Part shown: in pieces, positions 22,939 through 33,789 of the stretch
Position numbering within the stretch: the first letter of the stretch is position 1
How the letters are laid out: each line of letters begins with the position of its first letter
NCBI RefSeq assembly: GCF_024166365.1
Contig: NC_064823.1
Span: 17,478,924-17,542,923 of the forward strand
DNA: 64,000 nt
DNA from: Elephas maximus indicus
Lineage: Eukaryota > Chordata > Mammalia > Proboscidea > Elephantidae
Direction of reading: 5' to 3'
Position numbers and translations under genes: made by a program
Notes under the pieces: model-generated
The model's input: the letters and a program-made list of their open reading frames with translations, nothing else
Told to the model about the DNA's origin: nothing
Database searches by the model: none

Positions 22939-23453
22939 TGCCATGGATTGAATTATGTCTCCCCCAAAATGTGTATATCAGTTTGGCTGGGTCATGATTC
23001 CCAGTATTTTGTGGTTGTCCGCCATTATGTGATTGTAATTTTATGTTAAAGAGGATTAGGGTGGGATGGTAACACCCTTACCCAGGTCACCTTCCTGACC
23101 CAATGTAAAGGGAGTCTCCCTGGGGTGTGGCCTGCACCACCTTTTATCTCTCAAGAGATAAAAAGGAAAGGGAAGCAAGCAGAGTTAGGAACTTCATACC
23201 ACCAAGAAAGAAGCACCGGAAGAAGAGCGCCTCCTTTGGACCCAGGGTTCCTGCACAGAGAAGCTCCTAGTCCAGGGGAAGTTCGACTAGACAGACCTTC
23301 CTCCAGAGCCAACAGAGAGAGAAAGCGTTTCCCTGGAGCTGATGTCCTGAATTTGGACTTCTAGCCTACTAGACTGTGAGAAAATAAATTTCTCTTTGTA
23401 AAAGCCATCCGCTTGTGGTACTTCTGTTACAGCAGCACTAGATGACTAAGACA
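22939..23453 (+). mobile_element. MaLR-like LTR (copy 1 of 3)
   Basis: Starts tgccatggattgaattatgt, has 'ggacttctagcctactagac', the poly-A signal in 'gagaaaataaatttctcttt', and ends 'agatgactaagaca'. The organisation matches MLT1/MST-type ERVL-MaLR LTRs. Flanks aatat / tatat may be a decayed 5-bp duplication. Two relatives lie at 37890-38428 and 39978-40512. No internal retroviral sequence is present. Confidence 0.8.
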
Positions 23454-23543
23454 TATATCAGTTCAGTTTTCTAGCTTCTCTTGAAAAACCAGAAGATTTT
23501 GCAATGCTGGGCCCAAACCCCCACAAGGAGCACTGTGCTAGAA

Positions 23544-23730
23544 CGGGGGTTCTCAGACTTCAAGGAGTATCAGAATCACAAGGAGAGCTTGTTAAAATAG
23601 AGACTTCAGGACCTGCCCTTGAAGTTTCTGATTCAGTAAGTCCAGGATGGGGCTGAAAATCTGCATTTCTGATGAGCTTCCAGGTGATTCTGACGTTGCT
23701 GGTCCAGGAACTGCATTTTGAGAACCACTG
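23544..23730 (+). mobile_element. MER5-type hAT transposon, full length with 8-bp duplication
   Basis: 187 bp, from a decayed 'gggggttctcaga' end to the 'tgagaaccactg' end, with 'gtttctgattcagtaagtcc' inside. Flanks tgctagaa (23536-23543) and tgctagat (23731-23738) are the 8-bp duplication expected of hAT elements, with one mismatch. Confidence 0.9.
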
Positions 23731-23833
23731 TGCTAGATCGTTACATGGGCATCTCCCTTTACTTGGGCCATGCACACTCCAGTTTGCCATAATCCCCACC
23801 ACTATTGTCAGTGGTACAACTTTAAAAAAAAAA

Positions 23834-24030
23834 AACAGTTGCTGTCAAGTGGACTCCAACCCACGGCAACACATGGTGACCCGTGTGTGTCAGAGTAGAA
23901 CTGTGCTCCACAGGGTTTTCAATGACTGATTTTTCGGAAGCAGACTGCCAGGCCTTTTTTCTGAAGTATCTTTGGGTAGGCTTGAACCTTCAACCTTTTG
24001 GTTAGCAGCCAAGCACATTAGGGATTCCAA
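23834..24030 (-). mobile_element. Type-C tRNA-headed SINE, minus strand
   Basis: 'gttgctgtcaagtggactcc', 'gtgtgtcagagtagaactgt' and 'tttggttagcagccaagcac'. The head end is partly deleted ('attagggattcc'). Confidence 0.85.
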
Positions 24031-24170
24031 TGGCCCAAGCATTTGCCTCTATTTATTATGCTTATTATCTTTTTATCTGTGCAACGCCCCTTAACTTAAT
24101 CTTCCTGGCCTCCTAGGAATTCATTTGAGTTCAAAACCTCTGCTACCCTGCCCTCCTTATAGAGCCCCTT

Positions 24171-24175
24171 CTCTA

Positions 24176-24217
<42 letters not shown>
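24171..24217. repeat. (CT)n(CA)n compound microsatellite
   Basis: CT repeats run into about 14 CA units. Confidence 0.95.
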
Positions 24218-24221
<4 letters not shown>

Positions 24222-25155
24222 ACACAGCATTTTGCACACAGCATTCAAATATGTTACTTGATTTAAATTCCTGCATAATAAGGTCTGAGGCCTTCAAGGC
24301 CTGGCATGAAGGACAGTAAGACTTTTAAGCAAGGAGCTGGTTTGGTCTTCCTTCCCTTTGCCTACTGATCTAAGAGCAGGTCCATGCTGCCTCACATGAG
24401 GAGGTGGGAGGCAAAGAACAAAGCAGAGCGTTGCATAGGATCAGACATAAGTTCTCCTGAGACCCACTTCTCCTATTTAGCTTCTCAGCCCTAGTATCTA
24501 GCCCCAAATCCCCTAAAATCAGTTACCTTCCAGGAATACTATTGATTGAGCTGTTCAACAAACTGCTTTCAGTGACAGTTTTCATCATTCAGTAGGCTGA
24601 GGACAGAGGGCAGGCCTGGCTGATAATCCTAGGTCTCTTCTAATATTATTGCCTATGAGGCCACTAATGCAGTCAGAACAAATTCTGTGCACATTTTGAA
24701 ACCCACCAAAATGCAGGCCAGACTCTTCTCCCCAGTGTCCACCTTACCCCTCACCCACACTTGATTTATTTTGGATCCTTGGTTCTAAGACATGGTTCGT
24801 GCAAAATGGCCTGAAATTTAATTTCTACTAAGAGTTTAAATGTTTCTCTTCTCAATAATGAAGTAATGAGGAGTTCATTCTAGAGACTCTGCAAAGGATA
24901 CCAGTCTATAGGCCAACAAAGCTCACCCTTCTTTTACAGGCTGACAGCGAATGGAAAGAGTTTTGCCAAAATGGATAACAAGGTAATCTGTGAAGACCTG
25001 ACCTTATTAAAAGATATTTGAAATATGACCAAAACGGAGGAAAACATCTGAATTAACTGTTAGGGTCCTCGCCTGCACTGCCAAAAGTAGCTGCAGAGAA
25101 AATTATACTGGCGAGGACTGAGTTTCTTGGCTCAAGCTGACACATGAGAGTATGT
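24218..25155. other. Unique intergenic sequence
   Basis: Nothing recognised. Confidence 0.5.
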
Positions 25156-25157
25156 GG

Positions 25158-25370
25158 GCAGCTCCTGTCTGGAGAGGAGATGAGAAGCCAGAAGAGGACA
25201 GGAGCTGGGTGAATAGACACGGGGAATACAGGCTGGAGAGGAGGAGTGTGCTCTCTTGTTAGGGGGAGAACAGCTAGGAGAACATAGCAAGGTATGTATA
25301 AGTTTTTGTATGAGAGGCTGACTTGATTTGTAAAATTTCACTTAAAGCACAATTTAAAATAAAAAGTAGC
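25158..25370 (+). mobile_element. L1 3'UTR terminal fragment
   Basis: 'gggcagctcctgtctggaga', then a GA-rich block, then 'tttcacttaaagcacaattt' and an A-rich end. A diverged copy of the window's main L1 3'UTR family. Confidence 0.7.
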
Positions 25371-25377
25371 TACAGAG

Positions 25378-25500
25378 CAGTATTATCATCACTCCCATTT
25401 CATGGAAAAGGGCCCTGAGGCTTATAACAACCTCCCTGGAGTTATATGGCTGTAACCAAAGGCAGAGCCAAACTCACTTCCAAGTCCACAGCCTCCTCAT
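25378..25500 (-). repeat. MIR fragment, minus strand
   Basis: 'cactcccatttcatggaaaa' and 'aggcagagccaaactcactt' read as reverse MIR. Confidence 0.6.
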
Positions 25501-25899
25501 TACCAATTTATCATCACCATCCACAGGTCTTGTTCCAAGGGCAGATCTTTCCCCTAAACTGTCCCTGAAAAGCTAAAAAATTCAGAGACTGAAAGTGCCA
25601 AAAAAACAAAACACAAAAATAGAAGACCCCATGGTGATTGCTCCTTAAAACCAGGAGAAACAGAAAATCGACACATAGTGGACCAGAGCAAAGATATGGA
25701 AAGACATTTTTGTAAGCGATGAGAAAGAACAGATCAACAGATTCCTTAGAAGGCAGAAGCAAAAGTAAAACAGCCTGAGACAAAAGCGATCAAAGCACAT
25801 GAAGCACACCCAGGGAGAATGTTAGCCAGCTGTCCCAATCTTCGATGAAGAGAGATGTCTAAAACTTTCAAATTCAGGGATTCCAGAAGCCATAATGAA

Positions 25900-27045
25900 A
25901 AAACCAACATATCTGACCACATTAAAAAAAAAAAATTAAACATTTCTATAAGGTGAAAGATGTAACAAAATCAAGAGGTGAATGAACACAGACGAGGAGA
26001 AAATGTTTGAACATAAATGTCAATATTTTACTACTACCATACACGTTCCCCCCAAAATAATCAAGGGCAAACAACCCAACAGAAAAAAAATGAACAGGAA
26101 AGGACATAAACAGACAAATCATGGAAGAGAAAATGCAGACATCCCAAAAACATCCAGAAAAATCCTCAATCTCACCTGTAGTCTGGAAATCTGCAAATCA
26201 AAACACAAAAGTACTATGTACAACCAAAAACCTCACAGGATTTGGTTTCTTGGTTTGGAGGTTTAGGGTCATGGCTTCATGGAACCTCCCCCAGTTAATC
26301 GGCCTAGTAATGTATTTAGTGCTTCTATTCTACTTCCTAGCTAGCTACACATTGTGCCTGGAGTTTTAAGAGCTTGCAAATGGCCATCCAGGGCACAACA
26401 ATTGGTCTTTATTCACCTGGAGCATTAGAAGAAGAAAGACAGGAATAGGAGAAGGATATGGAATGTGTGGCTAATTGCTTCAATGAACAGTTGCCTCCTT
26501 TGCCATGATACCAGAAGAATTGGACAGTGACCAGCTACCAATACTGAACATTTTGATCAAAGATTCTATAGGAGAATCCTGATCAAAAGGGGAAAAATGC
26601 AGAACAGAATTTCAAATTCTCATGGACTCCAGATTTCTAGAGCCATAGGGCATGGATGAACCCCTGAAACTACTGCCCTGAGATAATCTTTAAAACTTAA
26701 ACCAAAAACATACCCTGAAATCTTCTTAAAACCAAAAAATAGTTTAGCTAAACTAGTAAAAAAAAAATCTGCCTTGAGCGTTTTTTACTCTTTCAAGAAC
26801 TATACAAGATCAAAATGACAACAGCAACTTGAGAGATAGATGGGAACCCTGGGGGGCAGCGAGTTTATGTTAATGGGGGAGGAACAACTCAGGAAAGGAG
26901 GGTGAGAGTGGTAGCACGGCTTGAAGAACGTAATCAACTTCACTGAATCATACTTGGAGAAACTGTTGATTCGACAAACTGTTGTTGTATGTTTTGATGT
27001 GTATATTCTCAACAACAAAATTAATTTTTTTAAAATGTCGTATTT
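25900..27045 (+). mobile_element. Older L1: ORF2 end plus 3'UTR
   Basis: 26060-26220 matches the ORF2 C-terminal region in decayed form ('gacataaacagacaaatcat', 'tgcaaatcaaaacacaaaag'). From 26230 comes a 3'UTR related to, but clearly older than, the main family ('gttttaagagcttgcaaatg', 'ggggaaaaatgcagaacaga'). Confidence 0.7.
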
Positions 27046-27196
27046 TTATGGTCACACTAAAAAAAAGAAAAAAACTAAATTATCTTCCAAGAGTGGTGAG
27101 GGTATAGAGAAACTGTTATTGTTGCACATTGCTTGGGGATATAATAATCCTACATAATCCTTGGAACATAATTTGGCCATATCTAATAAAAACACA

Positions 27197-27361
27197 GAAA
27201 ACCCTGGTGGCACGGTGGTTAAGTGCTACGGCTTCTAACCAAAAGGTCATCAGTTCAAATCCACCAGCGCTCCTTGGAAACTCTATGGGGCAGTTTTACT
27301 CTGCCCTATAGGGTCTCCAGGAGTTAGAATCGACTCGACGGCAGCAGGTTTGTTTTTTTTT
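27197..27361 (+). mobile_element. AfroSINE-type SINE, short form
   Basis: Full length, with flanks taataaaaaca / taataaaaata that look like its duplication. Confidence 0.9.
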
Positions 27362-27500
27362 TAATAAAAATAAGTATGCACTTGACAGCAAACCCCACTT
27401 TGGAGTATTGTATAATAAGGCATTTTAAGTAGTGGGAAAAAAAAAACAAACTAGATCTTCATCCATAGGGGAGTGATTAAATGAATTATGAACATCCATA

Positions 27501-27672
27501 TGGAAACCCTGGTGGCAGAGTGGTTAAGTGCTACGGCTGCTAACCAAGAGGTGGGCAGTTCGAATCCTTCAGGTGCTCCTTGGAAACTCTATAGGGCAGT
27601 TCTACTCTGTCCTATAGGGTCGCTGTGAGCCAGAATTGACTTGATGGCAGTGGGTTTTTAGTGGTTTTTATA
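27501..27672 (+). mobile_element. AfroSINE-type SINE, short form
   Basis: Full length, with an intact B box (agttcgaatcc). Inserted in the same L1 remnant, 140 bp from the previous SINE. Confidence 0.9.
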
Positions 27673-27721
27673 TGAACACTGTGCAGGTATTAAAAGCAAC
27701 AAAAATAGCATTATTTGGGAG

Positions 27722-27935
27722 ACAGTAAAATGCAGTGGCCAGCACTGTGGATTCAGGAGCCAGATTGCCCAAGTTCAAACTGCTGTTCCCACAATTATTA
27801 GTTGTACAATGTTGGGGAAATTAATCTCATCTCAGTTTTTCATCTACCCACTGGGGAAAATAGTACCTACCTCACACAGTAGTTGTGGGGTAGATGAAAT
27901 AAAGCATAGGGCCTGGCATCTAGCAGGTGATAGAA
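27722..27935 (+). repeat. MIR SINE
   Basis: 'gattcaggagccagattgcc' to 'gcctggcatctagcaggtga', nearly complete MIR. Confidence 0.8.
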
Positions 27936-28438
27936 TGATGTTCACAATATTCTCTTAAAAGGGGGAGGGGAGCAACAATTGTATAGCATAAATCTATTTT
28001 AGTAAAATATATATATTTTTTAATTTTAAAGCACACTCTGTAACGGGTAGAGGAAAGGAGAAAATTTTGACTTTTCTTTCCATTTATTTGTGTTGTTTGG
28101 CATGTTACAAAGAACATGTATTGCTTTTTCAGTTTGGAAGAAAAATCCAATCATTTTTGGAAGTGGGGTGGGGGGGTACTGGCAGGGCTGTGAATGCACA
28201 AAAGCATGATTAAAGACAGAGGTGTGACTCTGGGAACTGAGAAGTTTGGTGGGTTTGGAGCACACAGCAGACAATGGTAAGCAGTAGGAGATGAGCCTGG
28301 GAGTGGGTAAAGGAAGGGTCATATGTTCAAGGAGTATGGATTTTACCCAGATGTACATGGAAAGTTCTTTGGAAGAAAGGTGTGCAAAGTTTGGGTGTAT
28401 TCTGGCAATCTGAAGGACTAACTCCCTTCCCCACCAAA
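27936..28438. other. Unique intergenic sequence
   Basis: Nothing recognised. One G-rich run near 28165. Confidence 0.5.
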
Positions 28439-28439
28439 G

Positions 28440-29308
28440 CAAAACTTTCAGTGAATAGACATAATACAGCACACAAGTGGCACAGTTGGGAAAACTGCTT
28501 AGACATAATTAAACACCTCATGGGATAAACTTCCCAGGCTCGAAGGCAAAGGACCACAGACTCAGGGGACATCTACATCAATTGGCACAGCATAGTTTTT
28601 AAAGACAATGTGCTACACCCTGCTTTGGTGAGTGGCGTCTGGGATCTTAAAAGCTCGCAAGTGGCCATCTAAGATACAACTGTTGGTCTCTTCTAGTCCG
28701 GAGCAAAGGAGAGGGAAAAATACTAAAGACCCAAGGGAATGATTAGTCCAAAGGACTAATGGCCCACATGAACCACAGCCTACACCACCTGCTGGTATAG
28801 ATGGTACCTGGCTACCACTACCCATTGCTCTGACTGGGATTACAATAGAGGGCCTCGGACAGAGTGGGAGAAAAATGTAGAACAAATGATCAAATTCACA
28901 AAAAAGACCAGACTGAATGGTCTGACACAGACTGGAGGCACCAAGGAGACTATGACCCCCGGACACCCTTCTAACTCAGGCTTGAAGGCACTCCCAAAGT
29001 TCACCTTCAGCCGAAGATTAGGCAGGCCTGTAAGACAAACGATAACACACGTGAGGAAAGTGCTTCTCAGATTAATCAAGTATACGAGATAAAATGGGCA
29101 ACACCTGCCCAGGAACAAAGACAAGTAGGTGGGAGGAGGCAAGAAAACTGAACAAATGGTCACTGTGAACCCGGGGTGGAAAAGGAGAGAGTGCTGATAA
29201 TGTGGGAGTGCAGCCAATGCCGTGAAACAATTTGTGTATAAAGTTCTGAATGAGAAATTAACTTGCTCTGTAAACTTACATATAAATCACAACATAAATT
29301 TTTTAAAA
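28440..29308 (+). mobile_element. L1 3'UTR
   Basis: 'tctggtccggagc'-type and 'tggtgagtggcgtctgggat' phrases, 'gactggaggcaccaaggaga', then 'acatataaatcacaacataa' and poly-A. Same family as 12792-13762. Confidence 0.85.
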
Positions 29309-29311
29309 AAA

Positions 29312-29832
29312 AACTGACAGCGGCTCCCCTTTACTCTTAGTAGGGGTAAAGTTCAAACCTAAATCCATGAGCTTTATCTCCAGCCTTCTCACTCTGCCCT
29401 GCCCCAATCTCAAACTCCTCTCCAGCCACACTGAACTACTGATAGTTCTTAGAAAGTTCTGCTCTCTCCAGCTTCCAGACCTTTGCTCAGGCTCTAGCAT
29501 CTGCCAGCAGTGCCCTTATCCCAAGCCTCTCCTTGTTTTGCTTGGCTAACTCCACAAAGCTCCGTTAAAACTCTCCTTTACTGGGAAGCCCTCCTCGAAA
29601 TCCCGTAAAACTCAACTCCCCTTCCAGGTCCTTCATATTACCCTGGGATTAGCCAGAAACAAGGACCTCTGATAGTGATTTGTAATTGTCAGTTTATTGC
29701 CTGCCTCTCCAACTAGGCTGTAAATCCTTAAGGGCTGGTGCTTGATATTATTCCTTCTTAATTCTTCAGTACCTAGCACGGAACACAAAACATAGTCAGG
29801 AAGCTAAAATCTTGGCTAAATAAATGAATGCC
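29312..29832 (+). repeat. L2 3' end
   Basis: 'agacctttgctcaggctcta', 'actgggaagccctcctcgaa' and 'tcagtacctagcacggaaca' are L2 3' phrases in order, over 500 bp. Confidence 0.82.
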
Positions 29833-30194
29833 TTTAAATATACAAGCCATCTAACCCATCCCCCTTGCTTGCATTCCATGTTTTTCAAGAAAACTTCTGA
29901 CTTAATCGCGTGTCCTCTTTGTGTCAGCCCATGAGGAGAAAATTCACAACAGATCACATACATTCATTCATACAAGTCTGGATCCGTGGGACAGTTATAT
30001 TGTTCACTGAAAACAAATTAGTTGGCATATGGATTTTATATGTCCACTTTATATCTTGGTTAATGTAAATCTGTCCCGGGGGCAGGGGGGAATCTACGTT
30101 CAGGCAAAAGCAGATGTCTGAGCATTCAACCCTGAACTATGAACTATGGCAAATTACTAAGGTAAAGGCTTTTTGGGAGGCCTATCCCAGATGC
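29833..30194. other. Unique intergenic sequence
   Basis: Nothing recognised. Confidence 0.5.
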
Positions 30195-30738
30195 ATCCAG
30201 GCTTTCATTCGTTCACTCATTCAGCAAGTACTGAATAACTTTCCCCATCAAATGCCAATCTTCGTACTAAGCTTTGAGGATACAGCAGGAAACAAGACAG
30301 ACAGGGGCCCTACCATCATGGAATTACAATTCTACTGGGCATTAGGAGAAGGACCAAGATAACAAGCATGTAAAAAAGAAGATAATTTCAGGTAGCACTA
30401 AATTCTATGAAGAAAATTAAGCAAGATAATGACTAAAGCTGGGGTAAGAGCTCTTTAGACAAGCGATTAGGAAAATTTTCTTTGAGGGATAGATATCTGA
30501 AACGAGACCTAAGTGATGAGAATGACTCAGTCATGAGAAAATCTGCAGAGAGAGAATTCCAAGCCAAGAGGACAGCCAATGCAAAATCTTTAAGGAATGA
30601 GTTTAGAGTATTCAAAAAAAAAGACAATCAATATGGCTGCAGCATAATGAGCAAGAAGGGTAGGTAGGTACAGAACAGATCATATAAGGCATACGGGTCA
30701 TTATAAGGAGTTTGGATTTTATTTTAATTGCACTTAAA
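30195..30738 (-). repeat. L2, minus strand (first part)
   Basis: 'tcattcagcaagtactgaat', 'gaggatacagcaggaaacaa' and 'gagtttggattttattttaa' follow the reverse L2 sequence. It resumes at 31850 after an LTR insertion. Confidence 0.8.
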
Positions 30739-31850
30739 AAAAAAAAATTAGCCAGGTGTGGTGAAATGAGTTTCTTCATGTAACCTTTTGCCTTGGTTCT
30801 GTAAAAAAGAGAGAAAAAGAAAACATCTTGGGAGAGTTTTCCCCTGGAGTTGTTAGAGTTGCCTTTGTTTACACCTACCCAAGGAGGAAGCCAGTCCCTG
30901 CCAGCAGATATCAGTTATTATGCAAATAGAGGGAGCCACTTGGGAAAGGATTGGCCAGTTCAGTCCAGCGAGGAGGTTGGTCAGTTATTATGCAAATAGG
31001 GTGCTTAAAATCCACCCAATAGGATTGAGCCACTTCCCCATATAAGCAACCATTCCACAGAGGTTAAGGGTGGATTTCACAACCATCAAGAAGATCTTGG
31101 AGCAGAGCATGTCCTTTGGACCCAGGTTTCCCAAGCTCAGAAGCTCCTAGATGCAAGAGACAGAGCTGTGACACCAGAGCAGCAGCAGCAGCACCAGAAG
31201 ACTGGTGCAAGGCGGCATATTGGGTTTCCAGGCCCACAAAGCAAGGCAGCTACAGTGAGCTTGCCAACTCATGGAAAGAGAGAACTGAGGGCCTTCTGGC
31301 AGGAGGCTTGCTGGTGGAGTGCCTGTGGGCACTTGACGGCAGAGTTGAAAGAGCTGTGACACTCTCCCAAGCAGGGCAGGGGCCAAGAGGAGGCCTATCC
31401 TGATGGGGCCAAGAGGTCTGCAAAGCATGCCAAGGGAAAGAGAGAGAAAGAGAGAGAACTTTCCTACACTAAAGGAGGGAGTGATGTGCTCTTCATTGGG
31501 GGAGGGGGGGGAGGGCATTCCAGACCTTGCTTGTGTGCTTCCTGACATTGATCCTGTTCCCGTTACTTCTAAGTTAATCCTGATCCCATTTTACTTCCCT
31601 AATAAACCATGTAACTGAGTATGGTCTGTGAGTTCTGTGTGGCTGTTGCAATAAATTATCAAACCTAGCAGAGAAGTAGGGTGCCATGGGGAGGATGACT
31701 GGTGTCAGAATTGGCAAAAAGGTTGGAGAGAAGAGGTATGTCTGACCTCCACATCACTGGAATCAGCTTTGGGCTGATGCTGATTCTCCTTCTCCCTAAA
31801 GTTAGACATGGTCTGGCACTATTGCCACAATATTACACCAGCTATAGGCA
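30739..31850 (+). mobile_element. ERVL-type LTR with leucine-type primer site and short internal stub
   Basis: A 1.1-kb block splits the L2. It begins near TGTGGTGAAATG (30757), has two octamer motifs ATGCAAAT (30920-30927, 30990-30997), a TATA-like 'catataagc' near 31040, and AATAAA at 31601-31606. TGGTGTCAGAATTGGC at 31701 resembles the tRNA-Leu primer-binding site used by ERVL elements. The LTR should end just before it, and about 150 bp of possible leader follow. No gag, pol or env frame is visible. Subfamily unknown. Confidence 0.65.
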
Positions 31851-32095
31851 GGGAAATGATAGTATCTCATTTATATTTTTAAATGGCTGCTGACAGGAAG
31901 GCAAGAATAGAAACAGAGGCCAGTCAACAGACTGTTGCCGTGGCCCAAATGAGAGCTGCCTGTGCCTTCTATTAGGATGGTAGCAGCAGACATGGAGAGA
32001 AGTGATCAGTCAGATTTGGATAATATTTTGGAGGTAGGGTCAGTAGGACTTGATGTTAGATTGGATGTCGGAAGCAAGAAACAAGGAGAATCAAA
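31851..32095 (-). repeat. L2, minus strand (second part)
   Basis: Resumes with 'gggaaatgatagtatctc', 'tggctgctgac', then 'aatattttggaggtagggtc' and 'gatgttagattggatgtcgg', all L2 in reverse. Confidence 0.75.
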
Positions 32096-32199
32096 GCTGT
32101 GGTCTTTTGGTTCTTCTCACTGGAAATTCCTGCACCTGCTTGCTGCTAAAACTCAATGCTCTGCTAAAGAACTTTTCTTCAGTGACCGTTAACAAAGTC

Positions 32200-32712
32200 A
32201 AAGCCAGTCAAAACTTCCGCTAGTGCATGTGGAATGCAGAATTAATTTTATCCAAAGAATTTGGATTTCCCAGAGGTAACCTCTAAACCCTTGGAATTTC
32301 CCAAGTGATTGGAGTGTCTTTGTTATTCATGAAGGACTCCTGACCTCATCTGATGATTTTTGTTAATAAGGTGAGCCAGGGTGGGGGACTAGCCATGCCA
32401 AAGACACCTGGCATGTGATATCAGCCCAAACTCCAGGTAGGGGAGTGGGCTGAAGGTTGCATTCAGTCAGATGGCCTATGATTCAATCAATCATGCCTAC
32501 ATGTTGAAACCCCAGTAAAAATTCTGGACACCTAAGTTCAGAAGAGCTTCTCTGACTGACAATATATTGACATGCTCGATGGTGTCACATCCTTATTCCA
32601 CTGAGAGAAGACACGAAAATTTCCCTTTTGAAACCCTCCCAAACCTCACCCTATGTCTCTTCTTTTGTATCATTTTTTTTGCTGTAATAAAACTGTAATC
32701 GTAATGTTAAAA
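32200..32712 (+). mobile_element. Old ERVL-like LTR
   Basis: 'caatcatgcctacatgttga', 'ccccagtaaaaattctggac' and 'gctgtaataaaactgtaatc' are typical of MLT2/LTR33-like LTRs near the R/U5 end. Boundaries uncertain. Confidence 0.55.
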
Positions 32713-32967
32713 AAAATCAAAACTCAAATTGAAACATGAGGTTGATTCTAAACAGTTATTCTATATGTATATAGGGAGATCATTCAGATTCCAAAAAAAA
32801 GAACAAATGGCTCTTTTTTGCAATCTAAAAAACAACTCATTTCCTAAAGATCCAAGTGCTTAAAAACTTAGCTTTGTGTCCTTAAAAAAAAAAAAAAGTA
32901 TAATATCCTTCAAAGATTAGCAATCTATAGGCACAGAGCGTCTATGACAATAATCACTTCCATATAT

Positions 32968-33120
32968 TGGTCCTGGTGGTACAGTGATTAAGTGCTACAG
33001 CTGCTAACCAAAAGTAGCAGTTCAAATCCACCAGGCGCTCCTTGGAAACCCTCAGGGGCAGTTCTACTCTGTCCTATAGGGCAGCTATGAGTCTGAATCA
33101 CCTCAACAGCAACGGGTTTT
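32968..33120 (+). mobile_element. AfroSINE-type SINE, short form
   Basis: Starts 'ggtcctggtggtacagtgat' and ends 'cagcaacgggttttttt'. A two-base loss lies before the B box. Confidence 0.88.
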
Positions 33121-33371
33121 TTTTATCTTAACTAATTTTCTCATATAATGGCCATATTTTATACCATCGACTTATGAATGTTAAAACCAAGACTTGGCAA
33201 GCCAGGTAACTTACAGCACAGAAAGAGACAGGACAGCAAGCCTAACTTCCTCAGAGTAAATTCTTAATGTATTCATTTACCGTTTGTGAAGCTCTGGCAA
33301 CAGCATATCTTAAAGAACCGTTTAAAGCTGTACAGCAATTCTCTTGGATTTAACTCTTCTGATGTTTCATA

Positions 33372-33533
33372 ATGGGAAACCCTGGTGGCGCAGTGGTTAA
33401 GTGCTACGGCTCCTAACCAAAAGGTCAGCAGTTCGAATCCGCCAGGCGCTCCTTGGAAACTCTATGGCGCAGTTCTACTCTGTTCTCTAGGGTCACTATG
33501 GATTGGAATCCACTCGATGGCAGTGGTTTTGGG
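33372..33533 (+). mobile_element. AfroSINE-type SINE with perfect 12-bp duplication
   Basis: Flanks tgatgtttcata at 33360-33371 and 33534-33545. Intact A box (tggcgcagtgg) and B box (agttcgaatcc), close to consensus. Confidence 0.95.
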
Positions 33534-33571
33534 TGATGTTTCATATATATACTGCCCAGTAATAGTCCCTT

Positions 33572-33785
33572 GGGTCCCTGTGTGGTGTGAACGGTTAATG
33601 TGCTCAGCTGCTAACTGAAAAACTAAAGGTTCAAATCCCCCCAGAGGCACCTCAGAAGAAAGGCCTGGCAATCTACTTCTAAAAAATCAGTCGTTGAAAA
33701 CCCTATGGCGCACGGTTCTTCAACTCTGACACACATGGGGTGGCCATGAGTCGGAATCAACTAGACAGCAACTGTTTTTTTTTTT
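33572..33785 (+). mobile_element. Type-C tRNA-headed SINE
   Basis: 'gtccctgtgtggtgtgaacg', 'aaaggcctggcaatctactt', 'tctgacacacatggggtggc' and a T-run. It lies 38 bp after another SINE. Confidence 0.88.
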
Positions 33786-33789
33786 AATA

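Larger units (their letters stand above)
27050..27721 (+). mobile_element. Old L1 ORF2 remnant carrying two SINEs
   Basis: Pieces 27050-27195, 27362-27500 and 27673-27721 read through the L1 ORF2 3' region ('ccataggggagtgattaaat', 'gtgcaggtattaaaagcaac'). Two SINEs interrupt it. Confidence 0.65.

Noticed and set aside
30747-30770. Alu-like phrase 'aaaaattagccaggtgtggtg'
   Set aside because: Alu is restricted to primates and no other Alu sequence follows. It is a chance match at the start of the LTR block.
31116-31548. Open frames on both strands
   Set aside because: They sit inside the ERVL-type LTR. The GA-rich and CAG-containing composition explains them.
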